The notes beneath the pieces are model-generated. The model was not told where the DNA came from, did no database searches, and saw only the letters and a program-made list of their open reading frames with translations. A stretch of DNA of 24,968 nt, taken from NCBI GenBank assembly GCA_030611185.1, contig JAUWQG010000003.1:1-24968 (forward strand), in the 5' to 3' direction. The DNA is from Nitrososphaerota archaeon. Its GTDB lineage: Archaea; Thermoproteota; Nitrososphaeria; Nitrososphaerales; Nitrosopumilaceae. Positions 7,238 to 13,134 of the stretch are shown piece by piece (the first letter of the stretch is position 1; each line of letters starts with the position of its first letter). The position numbers and the translations under genes are program-made.

Positions 7238-7309
7238 AGGTACCCGAGGGAGTCGAACCCCCTTGTATAAGCTTTGCAGGCTCACGCATAACCGTTCTGC
7301 CAGAGTACC
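7238..7309 (-). tRNA. tRNA-Cys (anticodon GCA)
   Basis: On the minus strand the acceptor GGTACTC pairs with GGGTACC. The anticodon stem TGAGC/GCTTA encloses CTGCAAA, so the anticodon is GCA (Cys). The T arm is AGGGGG-TTCGACT-CCCTC-like. The discriminator is U (complement of 7238), the universal tRNA-Cys identity base. There is no intron and no encoded CCA. Confidence 0.95.
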
Positions 7310-7331
7310 GTTTTAAAAAACACAAAATGAA

Positions 7332-7339
7332 TAATTAAA
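7332..7339 (-). promoter_or_regulatory. TATA box of tRNA-Cys
   Basis: TAATTAAA (TTTAATTA on the minus strand) sits 23-30 nt upstream of the tRNA 5' end at 7309, in the short gap between the histone stop and the tRNA. Confidence 0.5.
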
Positions 7340-7348
7340 CTCTTTAGA

Positions 7349-7570
7349 TTAGAATTTAGAAAATGGCTTTGAAGCAAGTTTTACATCCTCTGCTTTGACT
7401 GTTTTTCTTCCTGCATGAGATGTCATGTCTACTGCACTTTTTGCAATACTGGTAGCCAACTCCTCTATAATTCGACGGAGCTCATCTGCTGATTCATCAC
7501 TTACCCTTTCTGCACCTGCTTTTTTCAAAATTCTATACATTGCAGAAAGACCTAATTCTGATGACCTCAT
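7349..7570 (-). CDS. Archaeal histone (HMf type)
   Basis: A 73-residue single histone fold. These proteins dimerise and wrap DNA into archaeal nucleosomes or longer hypernucleosomes. The fold is clear: LGLSAMYRILKKAGAERVSDESADELRRIIEELA (helix 1, loop, start of the long helix), then a basic loop GRKTVKAEDVKLA before the last helix. Length and the RKTVKAEDV motif are typical of the family. ATG 7570 has a TATA-like TTTATCAT at 7593-7600 on the minus strand. It lies upstream of, and in the same direction as, tRNA-Cys, and is divergent from tatD with a 96-nt gap. Confidence 0.95.
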   Translation of the reverse strand: MRSSELGLSAMYRILKKAGAERVSDESADELRRIIEELATSIAKSAVDMTSHAGRKTVKAEDVKLASKPFSKF

Positions 7571-7634
7571 TGATTTTATTTTTTGTATATTATGATAAAA
7601 GACGATGAGTGAAAAAATATCACCAAGAAATCGA

Positions 7635-7640
7635 TTTATA
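7635..7640 (+). promoter_or_regulatory. TATA element of tatD
   Basis: TTTATA ends 27 nt before the ATG at 7667, the spacing expected for a leaderless archaeal mRNA. Confidence 0.5.
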
Positions 7641-7666
7641 CGGACTATTTGTAAAATTACAAGATA

Positions 7667-8422
7667 ATGACTTGGTTATTTGATTCACATATTCATTTGT
7701 CTGATCCTGTGTATCAAGAGGATCTAAGTCATACCATCAAAGCAATGGAATCAATGAAAATCAAAGCCTGTTGTGTTTCTATGGATTATTCTAATTCAAA
7801 AAAAACTTTGGAAATTGCAAAACAAAGTGAATTGATTTTACCTTTTATTGGAATACATCCAGAATGTGCAAATAATGATTTAGACCAAATGATGAATTTG
7901 ATACAAGATAATATTGATATTATTTCAGGTGTTGGGGAGATTGGGTTAGATCCAACTTATGTACAATCAGACGAAGATAAAAAAAATCAAACCCATGTTT
8001 TTGAATCACTTTTATCCATTGCAGAGAAATACGAAAAACCAGTTTCTATTCATTCTAGAAAAAGTCTAGATGATGTTTTTGAAATAATGACTTCTTATAA
8101 AACAAAAAATGCGCTACTTCATTGGTTTGATGGTAGCAAGAAACAGCTCACAAAGGCAATGGACATGGATTTTTTTGTTTCATACGGACCAGTAATGGTT
8201 TATGCAAATGACAAACAGACACTATTAACTAAAACAAATGAAGAGAAGATTCTTGTGGAAACAGATGGTCCTGTGAGATTTTCAAGATGTTTTGAAATGA
8301 AATCGGCTCAGATTGGTTTTATTCCAAGCGTAATTTTTTGTTCTTCTAAAATTTTAAACAAGCAATATGATGAAATGGCCGTAATACTGGAGAGAAATTC
8401 CAAAAAATTTCTTGGAATATAG
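7667..8422 (+). CDS. tatD: TatD-family metal-dependent deoxyribonuclease
   Basis: A 251-residue TIM-barrel metallohydrolase of the TatD group, whose members are 3'-5' exonucleases or deoxyribonucleases in DNA repair and turnover. All metal ligands are in place: FDSHIHL (His8, His10), GVGEIGLD (Glu91), SIHSR (His129), LHWF (His152) and VETDGP (Asp200). The length matches the family. Archaeal members often retain all ligands, but few have been tested. The 3' end runs into the eS17 promoter, whose TATA box begins just after the tatD stop. No functional link to the ribosomal gene is implied. Confidence 0.93.
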   Translation: MTWLFDSHIHLSDPVYQEDLSHTIKAMESMKIKACCVSMDYSNSKKTLEIAKQSELILPFIGIHPECANNDLDQMMNLIQDNIDIISGVGEIGLDPTYVQSDEDKKNQTHVFESLLSIAEKYEKPVSIHSRKSLDDVFEIMTSYKTKNALLHWFDGSKKQLTKAMDMDFFVSYGPVMVYANDKQTLLTKTNEEKILVETDGPVRFSRCFEMKSAQIGFIPSVIFCSSKILNKQYDEMAVILERNSKKFLGI

Positions 8423-8423
8423 G

Positions 8424-8431
8424 TATAAAAA
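8424..8431 (+). promoter_or_regulatory. TATA box that decides the eS17 start
   Basis: TATAAAAA begins two bases after the tatD stop and lies 23-30 nt before GTG 8454. It falls inside the longer frame that starts at TTG 8412, so it argues for GTG 8454 as the true leaderless start. Confidence 0.65.
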
Positions 8432-8453
8432 ACCCTATTCTGGTATTCGAGCA

Positions 8454-8825
8454 GTGGATAGAATTAAGCGTCTTTCATTCGAAGTACTAGACAAACACAA
8501 GTCAAAATTCGGGGAAGATTTCGCTGATAATAAAAAATCACTAGATGAAGTTGCCATAGTTCGTTCAAAGGGATTAAAAAATGAAGTTGCAGGTTATATT
8601 ACTAAATTTATTAAAAAAGAAAAACGAGAGGCGGAATTTAAACAATCACAAGCAGATGAATCAATCGAAGAAAGTGCTCCAATTGAAGAGACTGCTCCAA
8701 CTGAAGAAACTGTAGAAATTAAAACTGAATCAACACCAGAAACTGAAGAGACTGTTATTGAAGTAGGTGTTGAGACTCCAGATGCGCCAGAAACCACTGA
8801 ATCTTCTGAAGAAAAAACTGAATAA
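8454..8825 (+). CDS. rps17e: Small ribosomal subunit protein eS17, with acidic C-terminal extension
   Basis: A 123-residue protein. Residues 1-58 match the archaeal/eukaryotic eS17 core (MDRIKRLSFEVLDKH, DFADNKKSLDEV, RSKGLKNEVAGYITKFIKK), part of the 30S subunit. GTG 8454 is chosen because family members begin MGRI/MGRV at exactly this point and a TATA box lies at -26; a frame from TTG 8412 would add 14 residues with no family match. Residues 62-123 form a low-complexity tail rich in Glu and Thr, with repeats such as APIEET/APTEET and no basic residues to speak of. Archaeal eS17 is usually about 60-70 residues, so the tail doubles the protein. It should be disordered and highly negative. Confidence 0.9.
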   Translation: MDRIKRLSFEVLDKHKSKFGEDFADNKKSLDEVAIVRSKGLKNEVAGYITKFIKKEKREAEFKQSQADESIEESAPIEETAPTEETVEIKTESTPETEETVIEVGVETPDAPETTESSEEKTE

Positions 8826-8867
8826 TTTTTCAAAAAATTAATTTTCTCAATTGTATTAATCAAAATC

Positions 8868-9644
8868 ATGATAACAATAAAACTCATTGGTGGAGCAAAA
8901 AAATCATTTTCAACTGATCAATTAGAATTGGATATAGGTGATGGCATCACGATAGAAAAACTTCTTGAAAGACTTGTAGAGATTAAACCAGAAAATACAC
9001 CTAATTTGGATATTAACAATATTTTGATTGCCGTAAATGGAGCCGATTCCTCTGCAATGGAGGGAAAAATGACACAGATAAAAAATGGTGATTTGGTAAG
9101 TATTATTCCTGTAATTCATGGAGGATCAAATAAAAAAATCACCATTAGTATTGGAAAAAAGTTAATCCAAATAGTAGAAATTAAAGGCAATAAGCAAATC
9201 GACGTTTCTTTCCTTGATGACCTTAGAAAAGAATTTCCTAAAATAAAATTACAAGCAATTTCAAGTAATTTTGTTTTAAATTCATATCATTTGAAGAAAA
9301 TTCTCTCAATCTCTCTTGATTCAGAAAAAGAGAACATTTTACTTTCAAATAAACTTGAAACTGATATACTAATGCGTTTTGCAGCCACAAAACAGATTGC
9401 AGATGCAATTACTTTTGTGGGGATTAAACCAAAAATCAATTTTATTTTGATTGCAGTAGGCAACAAAACAATGTTAGATAAGCTATATCAAAAAATAACT
9501 CCATTTACTATTGAAGTTTTTTCAAAAGATAATTCTTCATTTTTAAAAAAACACTTTAAGATATCAAAAAAACATCTAGATTCTATTTCTTCAAAAAATC
9601 CCTTGGAAGATCTTTTAATTGAAAAAGGTGCAATTCTAATCTGA
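8868..9644 (+). CDS. Fusion: ubiquitin-like MoaD/ThiS domain + KEOPS subunit Cgi121 domain
   Basis: A 258-residue two-domain protein. Residues 1-86 look like a beta-grasp sulfur carrier or SAMP: MITIKLIGGAKKSF, ILIAVNG near 52-58, NGDLVSIIPVIHGG at 73-86, ending in the diglycine that MoaD, ThiS and ubiquitin use for activation. Residues about 92-258 match Cgi121: LETDILMRFAATKQIADAI at 163-181 corresponds to the family's LEILLYASGERQIKDAI-like helix, followed by TFVGIK, and the C-terminus LEDLLIEKGAILI fits the family's terminal helix. Cgi121 binds Bud32 and the tRNA CCA end in KEOPS, which makes t6A37. The diglycine is internal (followed by SNKK), so it would need cleavage to act as a carrier. 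The 3' end overlaps the convergent THUMP gene by 9 nt, with Sua5 behind it. Confidence 0.85.
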   Translation: MITIKLIGGAKKSFSTDQLELDIGDGITIEKLLERLVEIKPENTPNLDINNILIAVNGADSSAMEGKMTQIKNGDLVSIIPVIHGGSNKKITISIGKKLIQIVEIKGNKQIDVSFLDDLRKEFPKIKLQAISSNFVLNSYHLKKILSISLDSEKENILLSNKLETDILMRFAATKQIADAITFVGIKPKINFILIAVGNKTMLDKLYQKITPFTIEVFSKDNSSFLKKHFKISKKHLDSISSKNPLEDLLIEKGAILI

Positions 9645-10157
9645 CAGACTTCGCTTTGTTTTTTCAACGCTCAAAATATCTGATTTTTTAAGAACTGCCA
9701 TACCTGTTATCCCTCCTAGAATCTCTATTTGGATAATTTTATCGGGGTTTTCCAAAGACACTTTGTTTTTTATTTTATTGGCAATTTTTGTTATCATCTC
9801 TTGACTTGAAATATCAGAATTTCTTTTTTCAATTGAAATTCTATAAGATTCTCCTTCTGATATTAATTCAATTAATTCTGAGATTTTTTCTTCAATATCT
9901 TCAATTTTTGTTTCGCAGACAATTTGAATTGGAATAATTCGAAGACAATACCTAATACTCCATGGTTCATCTAGGATTAATTCCTGTATTTTTTCTACTA
10001 CATTGATGGGATCTAGATTTGTTTTTGCAGTTAGGATTCCTGACATGTTGGTAATTGTAATTTTAGGCTCATCGTCTCCAAATTCTCCCAAAATTTTGGT
10101 TATCTCTTCTTGTGTTTCAGGTTCCAGATGTCTGGCACATGTAATTATTAAATTCAA
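9636..10157 (-). CDS. THUMP domain RNA-binding protein (TAN1-like)
   Basis: A 173-residue protein whose C-terminal two-thirds is a THUMP domain: IRYCLRIIPIQIVCET near 93-108, a helix with ISELI, SYRISIEKRNSDISSQEMI near 127-145, then LENPDKIIQIEILGGITGMAVLK. THUMP binds the acceptor end of tRNA. Stand-alone archaeal forms resemble TAN1, the adaptor for tRNA N4-acetylcytidine formation. No catalytic domain is present, so it needs a partner enzyme. The TTG start overlaps the Sua5 stop (TTGA), so it is translationally coupled to Sua5. Three RNA-modification-type domains thus meet within 1.9 kb. The precise modification is not provable here. Confidence 0.8.
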   Translation of the reverse strand: MNLIITCARHLEPETQEEITKILGEFGDDEPKITITNMSGILTAKTNLDPINVVEKIQELILDEPWSIRYCLRIIPIQIVCETKIEDIEEKISELIELISEGESYRISIEKRNSDISSQEMITKIANKIKNKVSLENPDKIIQIEILGGITGMAVLKKSDILSVEKTKRSLSD

Positions 10158-10753
10158 AGAAATTCTATAATCTCCTCTTTTTTCAAAGCTCCTGCTCTAT
10201 GAATAGTTGGCTTTCCTTGAATCATCTCTAGTATGGTTGACTCCCCTCCACCTTCAATATTGCCACCATCCAAAAAAATATCATATTCTTTTACTCTTTG
10301 ATAGCATTCTTCAGATTTTGTAAAAGCATTTTCTCCTGAAAGATTAGCACTTGTTCCGATTAAAAATTTAGAATTTTTCAAAAGACTTTGCAAACATTGA
10401 TTGTTTGGAACCCGTATGGCAATTTTTTCACTCAGATTTAGAGATTCTTTTAATTTTTCATCTCTTAATTTTAAAATTAAAGTTAAGGGGCCAGGCCAAA
10501 ACTTTTCTGCAATTTTTTTTGAATCTTTATCAAATTCTACTATTTCAGAGGCAACATCAATTGAATAAGCCAGAATGGGAAAGGGTTTTGTCTTTGGTCT
10601 TTGCTTTATCTGATAAATTTTCTCTACTGATTTTTTATTATAAGGATCACATCCTATGCCATAAACTGTATCTGTTGGATATACAACAATTCCGCCATTT
10701 TTGACAGATTGTGATGCCGTTTCAATTCCTTGGGTGTCGCATTTTACTTTCAA
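10154..10753 (-). CDS. Threonylcarbamoyl-AMP synthase (Sua5/YrdC family)
   Basis: A 199-residue YrdC-fold enzyme that makes threonylcarbamoyl-AMP from threonine, bicarbonate and ATP. KEOPS then transfers the group to A37 of ANN-decoding tRNAs (t6A). Clear motifs are GGIVVYPTDTVYGIGCDP at 20-37, the nucleotide-binding KQRPKTKPFPIL at 50-61, RVPNN and IGTSANLSGE in the C-terminal half, and a final STILEM...IHRAGA segment. The size equals the bare YrdC domain, without the extra C-terminal Sua5 domain. The start is ATG 10753. It is the first gene of a two-gene operon with the THUMP protein and faces the Ubl-Cgi121 gene tail to tail. Confidence 0.93.
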   Translation of the reverse strand: MKVKCDTQGIETASQSVKNGGIVVYPTDTVYGIGCDPYNKKSVEKIYQIKQRPKTKPFPILAYSIDVASEIVEFDKDSKKIAEKFWPGPLTLILKLRDEKLKESLNLSEKIAIRVPNNQCLQSLLKNSKFLIGTSANLSGENAFTKSEECYQRVKEYDIFLDGGNIEGGGESTILEMIQGKPTIHRAGALKKEEIIEFL

Positions 10754-10802
10754 TTAGTTATTCTAATTTTTTTCTTTAATTATTCATTTTCTTTTGAATA
10801 CA

Positions 10803-10810
10803 TTTTTAAT
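10803..10810 (+). promoter_or_regulatory. TATA-like element before the small acidic ORF
   Basis: TTTTTAAT lies 23-30 nt upstream of ATG 10833. It is AT-rich DNA in a short gap, so the match is suggestive only. Confidence 0.35.
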
Positions 10811-10832
10811 CCTGATCTGACATTATTTCAAA

Positions 10833-10922
10833 ATGCTTAGTGAATCACCAGAATACACAGATACAGAATTTGAAGATGACTTTGATGATAATTTAGATGA
10901 TTTTGAAGAGACAGAAGATTAG
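10833..10922 (+). CDS. Possible 29-residue highly acidic protein
   Basis: The frame from ATG 10833 to TAG 10922 encodes MLSESPEYTDTEFEDDFDDN followed by LDDFEETED. More than half of the residues are Asp, Glu or Thr, with no Lys or Arg, so it would be disordered and strongly negative. A TATA-like element sits at -30 to -23. The stop codon interlocks with the stop of the convergent winged-helix gene (shared TTAG at 10919-10922). Acidic micro-proteins of this kind occur in archaea, but I recognise no family, and the call rests on composition and promoter spacing. Confidence 0.45.
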   Translation: MLSESPEYTDTEFEDDFDDNLDDFEETED

Positions 10923-11206
10923 ATAGTCAGGCCAAAGTTAGTTGCAAATCCACTAAATGTATGATATGCTTGCAAAAACTCTCTTCCTGTTTGACTAATT
11001 TTGTATTTGCGTGAACCTTCTGCATTTACTTTTTCTAGTAAGCCTTGAGAAACTAAAATTGTTAGCATTCTTGAAAGTCTTGAATGAGAAACATTTGCTT
11101 TTCTAATTAGATAAGTTACAGTTGCACCATCTTCATCTTGAAGATCATCTCGAGTAGTTGATAGTATATCTCCGATAATTTTCATATGTGTACGGTATTC
11201 TGCCAT
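10919..11206 (-). CDS. Winged helix-turn-helix transcriptional regulator (paralogue 2)
   Basis: A 95-residue single-domain winged-helix protein, collinear with the one at 3711-3992. Shared features are YRTxMxIxGDxLxxT at the N-terminus, KANVSHSRLSRMLTILVSQGLL as the helix-turn-helix and recognition helix, a wing EGSRKYKISQTG, and the C-terminal REFLQAYHTFSGFATNFGL, which in the relatives mediates dimerisation. Differences concentrate in the loop before the recognition helix (RDDLQDEDGATV). ATG 11206 has an AT-rich element (TATTAAAATA on the minus strand) at 11221-11230. It is flanked by a possible acidic micro-protein and a membrane protein. Its ligand and DNA target are unknown. Confidence 0.85.
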   Translation of the reverse strand: MAEYRTHMKIIGDILSTTRDDLQDEDGATVTYLIRKANVSHSRLSRMLTILVSQGLLEKVNAEGSRKYKISQTGREFLQAYHTFSGFATNFGLTI

Positions 11207-11328
11207 TTTTCTCTATCTAGTATTTTAATAATTTCTATGATAGTGGCATGCTATTTTCCAATATACTAAAAAGATAAAAGAATTTGACAAATTTGAAATT
11301 TCAAAGAAATTGAGCCTAGCCCTTTTGA

Positions 11329-11970
11329 TTAATCAAAATCCTCATCAAATTTTATCTTGGTAAGGGGTATCTTGCTTACTGGGATGAATAATGCAATCAG
11401 CCCTCCAATTTTGATTATAGTTGAGGCAACATACAAAATCGATTCTGGAAAAACAAAGGAATACCAACCCAAAAATTCACCAAGAGCTAAAAGAGACAAT
11501 CCAACTGCAACTGAAATGGCACCTTTGTTTCTATTTTCAAAATATGACAAAATTGTTTCAATTGCACCATATGCAAGTAAAATAAACGAAACAGATCTAA
11601 AGATGTGTTCTATTTGTACAGATGACACTAAGAATAAAGGAAAAATTCCCACAGATCTAAAGTATCTGGATTTTGGGAAAAGTGATTTTATACTGTGAGA
11701 AAAGGCAATGAAAAAGTATCCTATGGTTTGAATTGCAATACCTAAAGTTTGGATCCATCTTTCAATGTTTCCTGACTGTACTATGAAATCCTCTATCATG
11801 TAGCCTATCCATATTACACAAAACCCCGCACTGATAGAAAAAAATGCAATTGCCAATCTAAACAAAGTTGGGCTTCCTGTGTTCCTAAACCCAATTAATG
11901 ATACAATCCCAATTCCTAATCCTACTAAGAATCCCAACAGATTAAGAATATTTTCTAATAAAAAATCCAA
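11329..11970 (-). CDS. Multi-pass membrane protein, unknown function
   Basis: A 213-residue protein from TTG 11970 with about six to seven hydrophobic segments (near residues 8-26, 35-57, 72-95, 104-118, 122-144, 151-170 and 175-198). Polar residues are few and scattered (EDF, ERW, EFLGWYS). The C-terminus is charged (KIKFDEDFD) and follows the last helix. No transporter signature, heme-binding His pair or catalytic motif is evident. It stands alone between the winged-helix gene, which is downstream in the same direction, and the zinc-ribbon gene upstream. The layout resembles small archaeal seven-helix proteins of unknown role, but I cannot name a family. Confidence 0.75.
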   Translation of the reverse strand: MDFLLENILNLLGFLVGLGIGIVSLIGFRNTGSPTLFRLAIAFFSISAGFCVIWIGYMIEDFIVQSGNIERWIQTLGIAIQTIGYFFIAFSHSIKSLFPKSRYFRSVGIFPLFLVSSVQIEHIFRSVSFILLAYGAIETILSYFENRNKGAISVAVGLSLLALGEFLGWYSFVFPESILYVASTIIKIGGLIALFIPVSKIPLTKIKFDEDFD

Positions 11971-12029
11971 TTATGTTTAGAAATTGTATAAACTAATTAT
12001 TTTAATCTGATGGATGTTTCTTCTATTTT

Positions 12030-12239
12030 TTAATCCCACTCATCTAAGGATCCGGCAGTTTGCCCTTCAGTACTGCCAGTATAGTCTCCAAGAATATCAG
12101 AATATGTAGTCTCATTGTGTGCAATGAATTTCACATATTCCCCATAACTCATATCCAAACCACAGTTTTCACATTTTACCAAAGAAAAATCCATTGCCAA
12201 TTCTGCATTTTTTTTGCATTTTGGACATATTATCTTCAC
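12030..12239 (-). CDS. Small zinc-ribbon protein with acidic tail
   Basis: A protein of 69 residues if started at GTG 12239 (MKIICPKCKKNAEL). A start at TTG 12260 would add seven residues (MKSTKLL). GTG is preferred because a TAATAATAA element on the minus strand at 12261-12269 lies at -22 to -30 from it, which would put TTG 12260 outside a leaderless transcript. Two knuckles, CPKC and CENC, form a rubredoxin-like or transcription-factor-like zinc ribbon in the first 35 residues. The rest is acidic and polar (YSDILGDYTGSTEG) and probably flexible. It is divergent from the YggX-like gene. The function is unknown. Confidence 0.65.
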   Translation of the reverse strand: MKIICPKCKKNAELAMDFSLVKCENCGLDMSYGEYVKFIAHNETTYSDILGDYTGSTEGQTAGSLDEWD

Positions 12240-12260
12240 GAGTAATTTTGTGCTTTTCAA

Positions 12261-12269
12261 TTATTATTA
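12261..12269 (-). promoter_or_regulatory. TATA element of the zinc-ribbon gene
   Basis: TTATTATTA (TAATAATAA on the minus strand) is 22-30 nt before GTG 12239 and immediately before TTG 12260. This favours the shorter protein. Confidence 0.45.
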
Positions 12270-12286
12270 CTTTACATTCAAAAAAA

Positions 12287-12294
12287 GATAAAAA
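12287..12294 (+). promoter_or_regulatory. TATA element of the YggX-like gene
   Basis: GATAAAAA sits 23-30 nt before ATG 12317 and supports that start over the longer open frame that reaches back to 12194. Confidence 0.45.
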
Positions 12295-12316
12295 GAGTTC
12301 TTTATTGCTTGAATAC

Positions 12317-12598
12317 ATGAATCAGACTTGTACCAAATGTAAGAATCAAATTCCTGATAATGAAGAACTAGACCCAATTGCAAGCAAATATCCAGTTTGT
12401 AACAAATGTTGGGCTGAATGGAAGGAATACAGAGTTATGGTAATGAATGAAATGAGATTGGATATGTCAATGCCTGATCACAGGAAGATTGTAAAAAAAC
12501 ATGAAAAAATCTTTGCAGGAGTCCTTACTCCAGAAGGAGACATTGTTGACTATGCAAATGAAGATAATAGAAAACCAGAGGAAAATCCAAACGCCTAG
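12317..12598 (+). CDS. YggX-like (Fe(II)-trafficking-like) protein with N-terminal zinc knuckles
   Basis: A 93-residue protein. Residues 5-31 carry two CxxC pairs (CTKC at 5-8, CNKC at 28-31). From about residue 28, KCWAEWKEYRVMVMNEMRLDMSMPDHRKIVKKHEKIF resembles the YggX signature [33 protein letters not shown]. Bacterial YggX is about 90 residues and is linked to iron handling and protection of Fe-S clusters from oxidants. Bacterial YggX has no second CxxC knuckle, so here the family helix pair seems to be joined to a metal-binding knuckle. The match is from memory of motifs and moderate. The stop interlocks with the convergent gene (CTAG 12595-12598). Confidence 0.7.
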   Translation: MNQTCTKCKNQIPDNEELDPIASKYPVCNKCWAEWKEYRVMVMNEMRLDMSMPDHRKIVKKHEKIFAGVLTPEGDIVDYANEDNRKPEENPNA

Positions 12599-13056
12599 AG
12601 TTTTAGATGTTTTTGGGCATTATCTGGAATAATTACTAGCAGTTTTCTTTTCTTTTCATTTTCAAAACCATCTATTATTTTTTTAACGGATTCTGAAATA
12701 ATTCTCCGCTTTTCATCATCCAGTGCTAAGAAAATCTCTAATATTCCATCTAAATTAAAAGTAATAATTTTTTGTGGAGATTCAGAAATTTCATTAATGT
12801 ATGCTGAAAATAGTCCTGTCCTTTGATCTTCGGGTAACACTGTTAGAATTTCTAACCATGTCTTGAATAATTTTGAAAAATTTGGAAATGGAATAGTTGG
12901 ACCTGCATCCAAGGCATTAATGACTAGTTGTTTTTTTTCAGGATCACTCATTGAAAAAAATTCTACCATTCTTTTTTTCAAAATTGGTGTTCTGAGAAAA
13001 TCTGGAAGGTTTGCCAAAACCACTATGATGTTTCCTGCATAATTTGGTTCAGACAA
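12595..13056 (-). CDS. All-helical protein of unknown function
   Basis: A 153-residue protein from TTG 13056 (MSEPNYAGNIIVVLANL). The pattern suggests repeated short helices: FLRTPILKKRMVEFFSMSDPEKKQLVINAL, FSKLFKTWLEILTVLPEDQRTGLFSAYI, and LDGILEIFLALDDEKRRIISESVKKII, each ending in an acidic 'DPEK', 'PEDQR' or 'DDEKR' turn. This looks like three or four related helical units of about 35 residues, HEAT-like in style. The end is basic (NEKKRKLLVIIPDNAQKHLKL). A minus-strand TATA-like element TTTAATAT is at 13081-13088. It is divergent from purA. I recognise no family. Confidence 0.7.
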   Translation of the reverse strand: MSEPNYAGNIIVVLANLPDFLRTPILKKRMVEFFSMSDPEKKQLVINALDAGPTIPFPNFSKLFKTWLEILTVLPEDQRTGLFSAYINEISESPQKIITFNLDGILEIFLALDDEKRRIISESVKKIIDGFENEKKRKLLVIIPDNAQKHLKL

Positions 13057-13104
13057 CGATCTAAGTCGATATCTTGTCAGATATTAAATCATGTGTAACA
13101 CTAG

Positions 13105-13112
13105 CTTAAATA
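13105..13112 (+). promoter_or_regulatory. TATA box of purA
   Basis: CTTAAATA ends 23 nt before ATG 13135, the standard archaeal spacing for a leaderless mRNA. Confidence 0.55.
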
Positions 13113-13134
13113 AACGGAATTTGAGCCAAAAAAT

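Noticed and set aside
8412..8453. Longer eS17 start at TTG 8412
   Set aside because: The added 14 residues do not match the eS17 family, overlap tatD, and contain the TATA box that fits GTG 8454.
8641..8825. Possible tandem DNA repeat or CRISPR-like array
   Set aside because: The repeats are imperfect, codon-phased Glu/Thr repeats inside a coding tail, with no constant repeat and spacer lengths.
8594..8887. 97-residue minus-strand Ser/Val-rich frame
   Set aside because: Antisense of the repetitive acidic eS17 tail (GAA/ACT-rich codons give Ser/Val on the other strand); an artefact of low complexity.
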